Notes: generated from the letters alone by a model not told the origin. A DNA stretch of 64,000 bases from Kocuria soli (GCF_003797835.1 NZ_RKMF01000007.1:62001-126000); one strand, 5' to 3'; shown: positions 52,772 through 62,703, counted from the first letter of the stretch. Translations and numbers: made by a program.

Positions 52772-54757
52772 TCAGGTGCCGAACAACTCCCGCAGCTGAT
52801 CCACCACGGCCTGCAACCGTGCCATGCCCTGGTTCCGGGCGCACGGCACGTCGTCGGTCCCGGTCACGGGGGTGACGGCTTCGAGGTAGCACTTGAGCTT
52901 GGGTTCGGTGCCCGACGGGCGCACGATCACCCGGGTGTCGTCCTCGGTGAGCAGCAGCATCCCGTCCGTGGGTGGCAGCGGGGATCCGGCCGGCGGGGCG
53001 GCCAGATCCCGGACCTCGACGACGCATGACCCCGCCAACTCGGTGGGGGTTCGTTCCCGTAGCGCGGTCATCATCTCCGGAATCAAGGCCAGGTCGGCCA
53101 CCCGGATCGAGAGCTGGTCCGTGGTGAACAGCCCGTGCTCAACGGCCAGCTCCGCGAGTTCGTCCGTGAGCGAGCGTCCCTGGGACCGTGCCTGCTGGGC
53201 GAGCCGCGCGACGGCAACCGCCGCGGAGATCCCGTCCTTGTCCCGGACGGTGTCCGGTTGCGTGCAGTAGCCCAGGGCCTCCTCGTAGCCGAACACGATG
53301 CCCGGGACCCGGGCAATCCACTTGAACCCGGTCAGGGTTTCCCGGTGCTCCACTCCCGCCGTCCGCGCCATCCGGCCCAACAGGCGGGAGGACACGATCG
53401 AGTTGGCCAGCACCGGGGACTCGGCATCGGCCCCGAGGTTGCGCAGCGCGGCGAGCCCCAGGAGCACACCCACTTCGTCCCCGCGCAGCATGCGCCAGCC
53501 GTCCACGGCAGCCGGGTGATCGGCGTCGGGAACGGCGACGGCGCAGCGGTCGGCGTCGGGGTCGTTGGCAATGACCAGATCCGCGTGGACGGAGCGGGCC
53601 AGCTCGAAGGCCAGGTCCAGTGCCCCGGGTTCCTCCGGGTTGGGGAAGGCCACCGTGGGGAACGTGGGGTCCGGTGTGTGCTGCTCGCGGACGGGATGGA
53701 CATCCGTGAAACCGGCGCGGGCCAGCGCCTCCGTGGTCGTGGGGCCACCCACGCCGTGCATGGCCGTGAGGACGATCCGCGGGGCGTTCGGGTCCCGCGA
53801 GTCCGTACGGGGCGTGGTGTCGATGACGGTGGGTTCCCCGGGTGCCGGGGCGGTGCGGCTGGGCGTGCTGCCCGGGACGATCGCGTCGAGGTACGAGTTC
53901 TCGATCAGGACGGGGAAGACCGTCCAACCGTCGTCGGCCCGGGGGATCTCCCGGACATCACCCACCTGGGCGATCTGGGCGGCGATCTGGGCGTCGTGCG
54001 GCGGCACGATCTGGCAGCCGCGTCCGGACTCTTCGACGGCACGGCTGCCCAGGTAGACCTTGTAGCCGTTGTCCGCCGCGGGGTTGTGTGAGGCCGTGAC
54101 CATCACGCCCACCTCGGCGTCGAACTCCCGAACGGCCCAGGCCAGGACCGGTGTGGGCAACGGGCGGGGCATGATCGTCGTCTCGATGCCGGCGGCGGTG
54201 AACACCGCCGCCGTGTCTCGGGCGAAGACGGCCGAGTTCTTGCGGGCGTCGAACCCGATGACCGCCCGCGGAGGCTTCCCGGTTTCGTCTGAGTCGCCTG
54301 GGACAGCTGAGTCAGCCGAGTTGCCTGAGTTGTCGGCGCCGGCCGAGGCACCGGTGGTCGCCGCGGTCACCTCGAGGACGTGTGCCGCCACTCCCGCTGC
54401 CGCGCGTTGCACCACCACGCGGTTCATGCGCATCGGTCCGGCGCCCAGCTCGGCGCGCAACCCGGCCGTGCCGAACTGAAGGGTTCCGCTGAAGCGCTCC
54501 GCGAGGTCCAGGGCTGCCGCCTGCGCCGCGAGTTCCCCGGGAGAGCCCGCGCCCGCCGCCGGATCCCCGGTGGGGGCGGCCGTCGAGTCGGCGTCCTCGG
54601 CGGGGAGTTCCGTGGCTGCGTCCAGCAACTGCCGGAGTTCGTCACGGGTCTCCGGATCAGGGTCCTGGGCGATCCAGTCCCGGGCGGCCGTGAGCAGTGC
54701 CTCGGCGGCACCGGCTGCGTTGCTGGAACCGTGGGTCGGGTCTGATGCGGTGTTCAC
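52772..54757 (-). CDS. Phosphoglucomutase/phosphomannomutase family enzyme
   Basis: 661 residues from GTG 54757. The start overlaps the purine nucleoside phosphorylase stop (GTGA). Alpha-D-phosphohexomutase with all four signatures: phosphoserine loop TASHNPAADNGYKVYLG (Ser near 223), metal loop NDPDADRCAV, sugar loop GYEEALGY, and phosphate loop RPSGTEPKLKCYLE. Long, Ala/Gly-rich insertions (about 35-70 and 135-165) make it longer than typical PGM2/PMM enzymes (about 560). It may act on phosphopentoses (deoxyribose or ribose) rather than hexoses, given coupling to PNP and a deoC in the window. It could also feed mannose-1-phosphate for the GDP-fucose route. Confidence 0.92.
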   Translation of the reverse strand: MNTASDPTHGSSNAAGAAEALLTAARDWIAQDPDPETRDELRQLLDAATELPAEDADSTAAPTGDPAAGAGSPGELAAQAAALDLAERFSGTLQFGTAGLRAELGAGPMRMNRVVVQRAAAGVAAHVLEVTAATTGASAGADNSGNSADSAVPGDSDETGKPPRAVIGFDARKNSAVFARDTAAVFTAAGIETTIMPRPLPTPVLAWAVREFDAEVGVMVTASHNPAADNGYKVYLGSRAVEESGRGCQIVPPHDAQIAAQIAQVGDVREIPRADDGWTVFPVLIENSYLDAIVPGSTPSRTAPAPGEPTVIDTTPRTDSRDPNAPRIVLTAMHGVGGPTTTEALARAGFTDVHPVREQHTPDPTFPTVAFPNPEEPGALDLAFELARSVHADLVIANDPDADRCAVAVPDADHPAAVDGWRMLRGDEVGVLLGLAALRNLGADAESPVLANSIVSSRLLGRMARTAGVEHRETLTGFKWIARVPGIVFGYEEALGYCTQPDTVRDKDGISAAVAVARLAQQARSQGRSLTDELAELAVEHGLFTTDQLSIRVADLALIPEMMTALRERTPTELAGSCVVEVRDLAAPPAGSPLPPTDGMLLLTEDDTRVIVRPSGTEPKLKCYLEAVTPVTGTDDVPCARNQGMARLQAVVDQLRELFGT

Positions 54758-55584
54758 TTGACCCCCCGCACGATCTCGGCCAGCAGTTTCGCGATCCGTG
54801 GTCCGGCGGCGCGGCCGGCCTCCACGACCTCTTCGTGGGACAGCGGAGTCTCCTGGATCCCGGCGGCCAGGTTGGTGACCAGGGAGATGCCCATGACTTC
54901 CAGGCCCGCGTGGCGGGCGGCGATCGCTTCGAGCGCGGTGGACATGCCCACCAGGTCAGCCCCCAGGACGCCGGCCATGCGGACTTCGGCGGGGGTCTCG
55001 TAGTGCGGGCCGGGGAACTGCGCGTAGACACCGTCCTCCAGCGTGGGGTCCACCGTGCGGGCCAGATCGCGCAGCCGCTGGGAGTAGAGATCGGTGAGGT
55101 CCACGAACGTGGCACCTTCCAGTGGCGAGGTGGCCGTGAGGTTGATGTGGTCGGAGATCAGCACGGGTGTGCCGGGCTGCCTGCTCGGGTTGAGGCCACC
55201 GCATCCGTTGGTGAGCACCATGGTCTTGGCACTGGCGGCTGCGGCCGTCCGCACACCGTGGACCACGGCGCGCACGCCGCGGCCTTCGTAGTAGTGGGTC
55301 CGGGCGCCGATCACCAGGGCGTGCCGGGGGGCGTCGTCGTCGCCAGCGATGCGGATCGAGCGAAGGGTTCCCACGTGCCCCTCCAACGCGGGCGTGGAGA
55401 ATCCTGGGATCTCGGTGGCGGGGATTTCCGCAACGGTTTCACCGAGAAGTTCGGCCGCACCACCCCAACCGGAGCCGAGGGTCAGTGCGATGTCGTGGGT
55501 CTGGATTCCCGTGCGTTCCCGTAACGCGTCGGCAGCCTGCGCAGCAAGGTCGAACGGATCGATGGACTGGGTGGGTGCCACCAC
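54754..55584 (-). CDS. Purine-nucleoside phosphorylase
   Basis: 276 residues from GTG 55584 (GTG 55581 is equally possible; CCAGGAGG precedes). Trimeric PNP type: ALTLGSGWGGAAELL phosphate loop, TRTHYYEGR-like GARTHYYEGRG, VLTNGCGGLNPS, the purine-binding PGPHYETPAEVRM, GADLVGMSTALEAIAARH and SLVTNLAAG. It phosphorolyses inosine or guanosine and deoxy forms to base plus (deoxy)ribose-1-phosphate. It is coupled to a phosphomutase immediately downstream, which would convert the sugar-1-phosphate to the 5-phosphate used by DeoC. Confidence 0.96.
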   Translation of the reverse strand: MVAPTQSIDPFDLAAQAADALRERTGIQTHDIALTLGSGWGGAAELLGETVAEIPATEIPGFSTPALEGHVGTLRSIRIAGDDDAPRHALVIGARTHYYEGRGVRAVVHGVRTAAAASAKTMVLTNGCGGLNPSRQPGTPVLISDHINLTATSPLEGATFVDLTDLYSQRLRDLARTVDPTLEDGVYAQFPGPHYETPAEVRMAGVLGADLVGMSTALEAIAARHAGLEVMGISLVTNLAAGIQETPLSHEEVVEAGRAAGPRIAKLLAEIVRGVK

Positions 55585-55731
55585 GGCAACGGCCTCCTGG
55601 GGGATTGCGGCGTGTCTGCGACGACGGCGCGCGGCCCGGTGTGCTCGCGAGCGTCGTCACGATCCATCCTGCCATCTGCGCGCAACGGCGGCGATGCCCT
55701 CGCATCCCCACCCGTCGCGCCGGTTCGCGCC

Positions 55732-58700
55732 TCAGCGCTTGCGCTTCTTGACCCGCCTGATGGCCAGCACGGACAGCAGCAGGAAGGCCAGTCCGAAACC
55801 TGCGGTGATGCCCGTGGAACCCCACCACATGACGGTGCCCTGGTTCCACAGCGGGTCCAGCACGGCGCTGGAGGTGTCGACCTCGGGGAGGTCCAAGGGC
55901 TCGGGTTCCGGCAGGCCCTGTTCTTCGGCGGCGGTCACGGCGTCGTCGTGCTTGGCCTGCGCGTCGTCGTTGGCCTCCTCCTGGGGAAGGGCGACGGCCG
56001 CCGTGCGGACGATCTCGTTGAGGTCACCGGACTGCGCCATGGCCGCGTAGGCCCACCGGGTGGGAACCACGCGCGAAACGGTGTCCGAAACCCCTTCCAT
56101 GGCGAAGAGCCCGCCGCAGAAGATCAGCTGCACCACCACCAGCAGGGACGCGGTGTTCATGGCCACGTCCGAGCGGCCCACCAGCGCGGAGACCAGGAAC
56201 CCGAGCAACCAGGACGTCAGGATGAGCAGGAAGGTCACGATCCACAGTTCCAGCCACATCGGCCCCCAGGAGGCGAAGGGGTCGGCCGGGACCAGTGCCA
56301 GGACCGTGAAGACCAGGATCGCGGACTGGACCAGGGAGGTGACGATCGTGACCAGCGTCTTGGCGCCCACGTAGGGCCACACGCCGAGCCCGGTGCGAGC
56401 TTCCCGCAGGAAGATGCGTTTCTCGTCCAGGAACGTTCGGCAGGCGGGGAACAGCCCGATGGCCACCGCCGCCAGGAGGATCACGATGAGCAGGATCTGG
56501 GGCTGATTGACCTCGGACTCCGTGGACTCCGGGTAGGTCAGACCGTGATCGCCCGGAACCACCAGGACCAGCAGCGCCAGCAGGGCAGGGGCGATGAAGG
56601 TGGTGATCAGTACGGAGAACTTGTCCGTGCGCAGGAGCTGGATCTGCCGCCGCAGCAGCACCCCCAGCTGGAACATGCCGCGTCTGGAAACCTGCTTCTG
56701 CGGTCCGGAGGGGGTCTGCGCGGACAGGCGTTCGTGGGTGTCCTGGGACATCTCCCGCCGGAATGCCGCGGCGGCGCGGGCGGGGTCCTCCTTGAGGCCC
56801 TTGTAGACCTCCCGGACCTGCGGCCCCAGGCTCTGCGACCGTTCGAAGTACGGCATCATCCCGTCCGGATCGCCGAAGTAGGCCACGGATCCGCCCGGTG
56901 CGAGCACCAGGACCTTGTCGGCCAGATCCAGATTCGCCGTGGAGTGGGTGATGACGACGACGGTCGAACCCTCCCGGCCGCCGACGTCGCCGTGGGCCAT
57001 GCGACGCAGCAGGTCCATGACCTCGAAGTCCATGTCCGGGTCCAGGCCGGAGGTGGGCTCGTCCAGGAACAGGTAGCGCGGACCCGTCAGCAACTCCATG
57101 GCCGTGGACACGCGCTTGCGCTGACCGCCCGAGAGCTGGGAGGCCGGTGTCCGCGCGTGTTCGGTCAGCCCCAGGGCTTCGATCACCGCCGCGATACGTG
57201 CTTTGCGCTGTTCCTTGTCCACGTCCTCCGGCAGACGCAGGGCCGCGGTGGCTTCCAGGATCTGTTCCGCCGTGAGTTCCCGGTGCAGCACGTCCTCCTG
57301 CGGGACCATGCCGATCTGCGTGGACAGGGCCGGGCCGAACTGGGCCATGTCCAGGCCGTGGTACTCGATCCTGCCCTTGTCCGGGTGGATGTCACCCAGC
57401 AGACAGTTCAGGAACGTGGACTTGCCGGCACCGGAGGGGCCGATCACGGCGATCAGGGAACGGTCGGGGATCTCCAAGGAGACGTCGTCGACCAGCGTGC
57501 GCTTCATCTTGGGGTTGATGCGGTCCGGGACGGAGAAGGTCAGGTCCCGCACCACGATCGACATGTTGCCTTCGGCGCGGATGAGCTCGGAGAGCCCGTT
57601 CGGCGTCTGTCGGAACGGCACACCGCCGATGACCACCTGGGAGCCCAACCGGAGGGGCACGGTCGTAGAGATGCGTTGGCCGTCCACCCACGTGCCGTTG
57701 GTCGAACCCAGGTCCGTGATCGTGGCGCCGTCGTGGGTGCGGGTGATGCGGGCGTGCTGGCGGGACACCAGCAGACCGTCGATCAGGACGTCCGCCGAGG
57801 CGTCGCGCCCCACCACGATCGACCCACCCGGGGCCGCGGCGCGGAACGCGGGGGACAGGCTCATGCCCGACCGCTCGTCCTCCGGGCTGGGCAGGGCGGG
57901 CATGACCTCCGCATTGTCCATCCGGTTGACCCAGGATCGCTGTTGGGACTCCACGACGGGCGCGGAGGCGTCCAGGTCGGACTCGGACGGATCGGAATCG
58001 GGATCCCGCGAGACTTCGCCGGGGCGTCCGGGGGTCGCGTCCAGGCCGGCGGAACGGCGGTTGATGGAGATGGCAGCGACCGTCGGCTCGGCGGAGGCGG
58101 CAGGAATGTCGCCGGAATGCAACGGGTCCTCGCCGCTGGTCCCGGGGGCGGCGTCGTCCGTCTGTCGACGGAGGGGAATGGAGGCGACAGTCGGTTCGAT
58201 GCTGGCCGCGACCCCGCCGTCGACGTCGTCATGGGTGGTTCCGGCGTCGGTACCGACGCTGTTGTCCCGCGCGGCCGTCGGGAGGACGCCGTAGGAGGTC
58301 GAAGTGCTGCCCGTGTCTTCACTGGTGGCTGCACCCGCAGCGGGGCTGCCCACCGAGGTGGGGTGGTTGGACGCCGCGGGGCGCTGTTCCTGCTCCCCGG
58401 TGACGTAGCCGTACCCGTCGGAGGAGGGACGAACGGGCTCGGCGGTGGGCACGTCGGCGACCACGACGTCGGCCTGGACCCCCGTGTTGGGTGCCAAGCT
58501 GAGCACGGCGCGACCGTCGATGATGGCGGCCATGTTGGCCATGAGCATGTAGCCGTTCATGGCGGTGCCGGTGCGGGTGCCGCGGTCCTCGACCGTCCAG
58601 CAGTTCCCGCTCCACCGCAGGATCACGTGGATGTCCTGCACCGCGGGGGAGTGCACCTGGATGTCCGCGTACTGCGAAGATCCCACGGTCCAAGGTCGCC

Positions 58701-58752
58701 ACGGATCAAGCCTGCGGGTGGTGCCACCGGCTTCGAGGGAAAGGGGACGCAT
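55732..58752 (-). CDS. FHA-domain ABC-2 exporter (Rv1747-like)
   Basis: Start set at ATG 58752 because AGGAG lies directly before it. An ATG four codons upstream is less likely. About 1006 residues: FHA1 (20-110; GTRTGTAMNGYML), a Ser/Thr/Ala-rich linker of about 200 residues, then FHA2 (about 305-385; VSRQHARI, LGSTNGTWVDG). The ABC ATPase has GPSGAGKSTFLN (Lys444), LSGGQRKRVS, LFLDEPTSGLDP (Asp564) and a VITHST H-loop. Six TM helices of ABC2 type (about 690-1000) complete it. In mycobacteria this half-exporter is phosphorylated by Ser/Thr kinases that bind the FHA domains and has been linked to lipid or PIM export. Here no kinase gene is adjacent. Confidence 0.94.
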   Translation of the reverse strand: MRPLSLEAGGTTRRLDPWRPWTVGSSQYADIQVHSPAVQDIHVILRWSGNCWTVEDRGTRTGTAMNGYMLMANMAAIIDGRAVLSLAPNTGVQADVVVADVPTAEPVRPSSDGYGYVTGEQEQRPAASNHPTSVGSPAAGAATSEDTGSTSTSYGVLPTAARDNSVGTDAGTTHDDVDGGVAASIEPTVASIPLRRQTDDAAPGTSGEDPLHSGDIPAASAEPTVAAISINRRSAGLDATPGRPGEVSRDPDSDPSESDLDASAPVVESQQRSWVNRMDNAEVMPALPSPEDERSGMSLSPAFRAAAPGGSIVVGRDASADVLIDGLLVSRQHARITRTHDGATITDLGSTNGTWVDGQRISTTVPLRLGSQVVIGGVPFRQTPNGLSELIRAEGNMSIVVRDLTFSVPDRINPKMKRTLVDDVSLEIPDRSLIAVIGPSGAGKSTFLNCLLGDIHPDKGRIEYHGLDMAQFGPALSTQIGMVPQEDVLHRELTAEQILEATAALRLPEDVDKEQRKARIAAVIEALGLTEHARTPASQLSGGQRKRVSTAMELLTGPRYLFLDEPTSGLDPDMDFEVMDLLRRMAHGDVGGREGSTVVVITHSTANLDLADKVLVLAPGGSVAYFGDPDGMMPYFERSQSLGPQVREVYKGLKEDPARAAAAFRREMSQDTHERLSAQTPSGPQKQVSRRGMFQLGVLLRRQIQLLRTDKFSVLITTFIAPALLALLVLVVPGDHGLTYPESTESEVNQPQILLIVILLAAVAIGLFPACRTFLDEKRIFLREARTGLGVWPYVGAKTLVTIVTSLVQSAILVFTVLALVPADPFASWGPMWLELWIVTFLLILTSWLLGFLVSALVGRSDVAMNTASLLVVVQLIFCGGLFAMEGVSDTVSRVVPTRWAYAAMAQSGDLNEIVRTAAVALPQEEANDDAQAKHDDAVTAAEEQGLPEPEPLDLPEVDTSSAVLDPLWNQGTVMWWGSTGITAGFGLAFLLLSVLAIRRVKKRKR

Positions 58753-58841
58753 GAATCTCCTCATGGCAACTGGACGGATGCTGGGCCACCACCGAGCATA
58801 GTCTTAGCAGATGCAAATACAAATGTGTGTCGTGGAATGTT

Positions 58842-58883
58842 CAACGGCCGGGGAGCGGGCGTGGTGCCCGTTCCCCGGCCGTT
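58842..58883 (-). terminator. Terminator hairpin after BCCT gene
   Basis: CAACGGCCGGGGA-CGGGC pairs with GCCCG-TCCCCGGCCGTTG over 19 bp (one mismatch) around a 5-base loop, 35 bases downstream of the BCCT stop and upstream of the FHA-ABC start. Confidence 0.88.
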
Positions 58884-58917
58884 GCCCAGGCTTGCGTTCA
58901 GAGGTTGAGAGCGAACC

Positions 58918-60918
58918 TCAACGGGCGGGCCTGTCGTGCTGCCGACCGCGACCGCGCGCGAACACACCCCGGGTCCGGGAGATGCGGTAGTCGATTCGCC
59001 GGTCCACGTAGGACTCGAACTCCGGGAACTCCTCGAGGTTTCCGGTCAACTCTTCCGTGACGTAGTCGCGGAGCCTGTCCATCTCCTGACGCCGCTTGAT
59101 GTGGTCACGGGCCCGTGTCTCCACGACCAGGGCCTGGATGGTCGAGACACACATCAGGATCAGGACGACGCTGAAGGGCAGCGCCGTGATGAGCGAGCCG
59201 GCCTGCAGTGCCTCCAGGCCTCCGGCGAGCAGGAGCCCCGTCGCCAGGAAACCCTCGAGCAGCGCCCACACGACCCGCGACCAGGTGGGCGGGTTCGGGT
59301 GGCCGCCGGAGGCGAGCATGTCGACGACGAGCGACCCCGAGTCCGAGGAGGTGATGAAGAAGACGGCCACCAGGATGATCGCGATCACGGAGAGGATCGA
59401 GCCCAGGGGCAGTCCGTCCAGGACCTGGAACAATGCCGATTCCACGGAGACTGCGCCGTCGGCGACCAGGTCCCCCTCGCCGTACATCTGGCGGAACAAC
59501 CCCGAGCCACCCATCACGGCGAACCACAGGAAGCCCACGATGGTGGGAACCAACAGAACACCGGCGACGAACTGTCGAATGGTGCGACCCTTGGAAATTC
59601 TGGCGATGAAGACGCCGACGAACGGGGACCATGCGATCCACCAGCCCCAGTAGAAGATGGTCCAGCCGGTGAACCAGCTGGCGGCTTCCTCACCGCGCTG
59701 ATAGGCGCCGACGTCGAACGTCATTTGCATCAGGTTGGCCAGGTAGACGCCCAAGGACTCGACGAAGTTCTGCAGGAGGAAGACCGTGGGGCCCAGCACG
59801 AGCATGGAGATCAACAGGAGCCCGGCCAGCGACAGGTTGATGTTCGACAGCCAGCGGATGCCGGCACCCAGCCCGCTGACCACGGACAACGTTGCCAGGA
59901 AGGTGATCACGATGATCAGGATGACCAACAGGGTATTGTCCGTCGAGTCCACGATGCCCATGGCCGCCATGCCCGCGGAGATCTGCTGCACGCCGAGGCC
60001 CAGCGACGTGGCCACGCCGAATACGGTCCCGAAGATCGCCAGGATGTCGATGGCGTCTCCCATCCAGCCCTTGACCCGGTAGCCGAGCAGGGGCTCGAGC
60101 GCCCATCGGATCGACACCGGGCGTCCGCGACGGTGGATGGCGTATGCCAGGGCCAGACCGATCACCGAGTAGATGGACCATGGGTGCAGGCCCCAGTGGA
60201 TGAAGGTCTGTGCCATGGCCAGGCCCTGCAATTCGGCCTCGCTGCCTTCCCAACCCGGTTTGGGCGAGACGGTTGCATAGGTGAGAGGTTCACCCACGCC
60301 GTAGAACACCAAGCCGATGCCCATGCCCGCCGCGAACAGCATGGCGAACCAGGAGAACACCCCGAATTCGGGTTCCTCGTCGTCACGGCCGAGCCGGATG
60401 TCGCCCATACGGGAGAGGCCCACGACCACGGTGAACGCGACGAATCCGCCCACGATCAGCATGTAGTACCAACCCAGGGTGGACACGATCCAACCCTGGA
60501 CCGAGGTGAAGACGGTTCCGGTCCGCTCGGGGAAGGCGACTCCCACGAACCCGACAGCGAGGATCACGAGCATCGATGGCCAGAACACCCGGGGGGCGAT
60601 GCCGAACTTGCCGATCTTGACGCCCTGCGCGCGGAGCTTCTCCGTGATTTCGTCGTCGCTGTCCTCCGCCCGGATCTGTTCTGATGCCGGGACGGACAGC
60701 TCTTCGTGCCTGGCGAGGGCGGCCTCGTCCGCGTCGATCGTGGCGGTGTCCGTTGCGGTGGTGTCCGCTGTGGAGGGTGCCTCTGTCGGGGTGTCCTCCG
60801 TAGGGGCATCCTCGTCGTGGGTCGCGAGGGCCACGTCGTGTTCGTGCTGCAGGGGGGTCTTGTCCGAGTCGTCCTGAGGCTCGCCCGCGGAATGCGGGGG
60901 TTGGGCCGAGGAGGTCAT
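58918..60918 (-). CDS. BCCT-family betaine/choline/carnitine transporter
   Basis: 666 residues with about 12 TM helices. An acidic, repetitive N-terminal tail of about 100 residues (EDAPTEDTPTEAPSTADTTA) precedes them and a basic C-terminal tail follows. BCCT landmarks: the Trp-rich signature region FTGWTIFYWGWWIAWSPFVG, FAAGMGIGLVFYGVGEPL, the glycine stretch AGMAAMGIVDSTDNT, and SSDSGSLVVDML. It is a sodium or proton-coupled uptake system for compatible solutes such as glycine betaine. The charged cytoplasmic tails are where BetP-type proteins sense osmotic stress. Divergent from the lpdA-like gene. Confidence 0.94.
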   Translation of the reverse strand: MTSSAQPPHSAGEPQDDSDKTPLQHEHDVALATHDEDAPTEDTPTEAPSTADTTATDTATIDADEAALARHEELSVPASEQIRAEDSDDEITEKLRAQGVKIGKFGIAPRVFWPSMLVILAVGFVGVAFPERTGTVFTSVQGWIVSTLGWYYMLIVGGFVAFTVVVGLSRMGDIRLGRDDEEPEFGVFSWFAMLFAAGMGIGLVFYGVGEPLTYATVSPKPGWEGSEAELQGLAMAQTFIHWGLHPWSIYSVIGLALAYAIHRRGRPVSIRWALEPLLGYRVKGWMGDAIDILAIFGTVFGVATSLGLGVQQISAGMAAMGIVDSTDNTLLVILIIVITFLATLSVVSGLGAGIRWLSNINLSLAGLLLISMLVLGPTVFLLQNFVESLGVYLANLMQMTFDVGAYQRGEEAASWFTGWTIFYWGWWIAWSPFVGVFIARISKGRTIRQFVAGVLLVPTIVGFLWFAVMGGSGLFRQMYGEGDLVADGAVSVESALFQVLDGLPLGSILSVIAIILVAVFFITSSDSGSLVVDMLASGGHPNPPTWSRVVWALLEGFLATGLLLAGGLEALQAGSLITALPFSVVLILMCVSTIQALVVETRARDHIKRRQEMDRLRDYVTEELTGNLEEFPEFESYVDRRIDYRISRTRGVFARGRGRQHDRPAR

Positions 60919-61091
60919 TGTGTACCTAACTGTCGCGAATTGGACTCGACCACACTGACCAATTACCAGTCAACTTTCAAGTTCCTCATTGGTCCGGTGA
61001 AGAATCCTGCGGTAGACGACTCGGGGCTGTCCTGCACGGTTGCACGGGCCCCACGATGTCCGGGTCCTTGTATGTTTGACACAATGACCCG
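60919..61091. promoter_or_regulatory. Divergent promoter region, BCCT versus lpdA-like gene
   Basis: 173 bases, A/T-richer than the flanks. GACCAAT (about 60957) and ATTGGTC (about 60988) form short inverted arms that could be an operator. Assignment is weak. Confidence 0.35.
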
Positions 61092-62519
61092 GTGAGCTCA
61101 AGCGCGGAAACTCCCCAGAAGAAGATCGTCGTCATCGGTGGTGGCCCGGGTGGCTACGAGGCTGCCCTGCACGCCCGCGGACTGGGGGCGGAAGTCACCC
61201 TGATCGAACGTCAGGGCACAGGCGGTGCCGCGGTGCTGACCGACGTCGTGCCCTCCAAGACGCTGATCGCCTCCGCCGACACCATCCACCGCTTCCACGA
61301 GGTCCGCGACCTGGGCGTGCACTTCGTGGGTGGGCCCCAGGACGGTACGGAGGTCCAGGGGCTCGCGGCGAACCTGCAGACCATCAACACGCGGCTGCTC
61401 CGCCTGGCCGCCACCCAGTCCCGCGACATCCGCCGCGGCTTGGAGAAGGAAGGTGTGCAAGTGGTCGACGGGGTCGGCTCCTTGGCCGACCCGAACACCG
61501 TGCACGTGAAGGCCGCCGACGGCATGGAGTACGACCTGGCGGCCGACGCCATTCTGGTCGCCGTCGGCGCTCATCCGCGGACCCTGCCCAACGCTCAGCC
61601 GGACGGCGAGCGCATCCTGACCTGGACGCAGGTCTACAACATGACCGAGATCCCCGAGCACCTGGTGGTCGTGGGCTCCGGCGTGACCGGTGCTGAGTTC
61701 GCCTCCGCCTACAACGGACTCGGCGCCAAGGTCACCCTGGTCTCCTCCCGGGACCAGGTGTTGCCGGGCGAGGACACCGACGCGGCCGAGGTGCTGGAGA
61801 GCGTTTTCGAGCGCCGCGGGCTCACCGTGGTCTCTCGGTCCCGCGCGGAAGCCGTGGAACGTACCGACGACGGCGTGGTGGTCACCCTCACCGGCGGCCG
61901 CAAGATCGCGGCCTCCCACTGCCTGCTGGCTGTTGGGTCGATCCCCAACACGGAGGGCATCGGACTCGAAGAAGTGGGCGTGCGCCTGGAGGACTCCGGC
62001 CACATCGCGGTGGACAGGGTTTCCCGTACGTCTGTGCCCAGCATTTACGCGGCCGGTGACTGCACGGGTGTCCTGCCGCTGGCCTCCGTTGCCGCCATGC
62101 AGGGCCGCATCGCCATGGCTCATGTGCTCGGCGATGCCGTCCAGCCGCTGCGTACCTCCGTGGTGGCCTCCAACATCTTTACCTCCCCGGAGATCGCCTC
62201 CGTGGGTGTGTCGGAGAAGGCGATCAAGGACGGGATCTACTCCGCGGACGTGATCAAGCTGGACCTGGCCACCAATGCCCGTGCCAAGATGATGGCGGTG
62301 GAGGACGGCTTCGTGAAGCTGTTCGCCCGCAAGGGCCCCGGCACGATCATCGGCGGCGTGGTGGTGGGCCCGCGCGCCTCCGAGCTGATCTTCGCGATCT
62401 CCGTGGCCGTCTCCAAGGGCCTCACGGTGGACGACTTCTCCGAGACCTTCACGGTGTACCCGTCCCTGTCCGGGTCGATCTCCGAGGCGGCTCGGCGTCT
62501 GCACCACCTGCAGGCCTGA
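61092..62519 (+). CDS. NAD(P)H-quinone reductase, LpdA/Rv3303c type
   Basis: 475 residues, GTG 61092. Two-dinucleotide-binding flavoprotein of the dihydrolipoamide-dehydrogenase family: VVIGGGPGGYEAALHA at the N-terminus, VVVGSGVTGAEFASAYNGLG for NAD(P)H, YAAGDCTGVLPLASVAAMQG for FAD, and the C-terminal dimer interface VYPSLSGSISEAARRL. The redox-active CxxxxC is absent (GGAAVLTDVVPSK), so it is not a true lipoamide dehydrogenase. This matches the mycobacterial LpdA (Rv3303c) group, which reduces quinones. Followed by a long palindromic repeat that may also terminate it. Confidence 0.92.
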   Translation: MSSSAETPQKKIVVIGGGPGGYEAALHARGLGAEVTLIERQGTGGAAVLTDVVPSKTLIASADTIHRFHEVRDLGVHFVGGPQDGTEVQGLAANLQTINTRLLRLAATQSRDIRRGLEKEGVQVVDGVGSLADPNTVHVKAADGMEYDLAADAILVAVGAHPRTLPNAQPDGERILTWTQVYNMTEIPEHLVVVGSGVTGAEFASAYNGLGAKVTLVSSRDQVLPGEDTDAAEVLESVFERRGLTVVSRSRAEAVERTDDGVVVTLTGGRKIAASHCLLAVGSIPNTEGIGLEEVGVRLEDSGHIAVDRVSRTSVPSIYAAGDCTGVLPLASVAAMQGRIAMAHVLGDAVQPLRTSVVASNIFTSPEIASVGVSEKAIKDGIYSADVIKLDLATNARAKMMAVEDGFVKLFARKGPGTIIGGVVVGPRASELIFAISVAVSKGLTVDDFSETFTVYPSLSGSISEAARRLHHLQA

Positions 62520-62532
62520 CTCACACTGTCCC

Positions 62533-62599
62533 CGCGCCGAGTGCGCAGTTTGATCGCCGCGGACTGTTTCAGCGGCGATCAAACTGCGCACTCGGCGCG
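62533..62599. repeat. Palindromic repeat, copy 1
   Basis: Perfect 28-bp arms (core GAGTGCGCAGTTTGATCG) around an 11-base loop. The same core arms recur at 63702-63762, so it is a dispersed element rather than only a terminator. It lies 14 bases after the lpdA-like stop. Confidence 0.92.
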
Positions 62600-62703
62600 A
62601 ATCTCGGCTCCACAGGTGCCCGGCGGGTGGTCGGGCAGGGGCGGCTGTACTCGTCTGGGCGGCGAAACGGTCCCGGGGCGCTTGCGCCGCGTGTACTCAT
62701 CCC

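Noticed and set aside
55612-58908. 1098-residue plus-strand frame opposite the FHA-ABC gene
   Set aside because: Antisense shadow produced by high third-position GC; the opposite strand carries all ABC and FHA motifs.
61092-62519. Dihydrolipoamide dehydrogenase
   Set aside because: The redox-active CxxxxC near the FAD site is absent, so it is called as an LpdA/Rv3303c-type quinone reductase instead.
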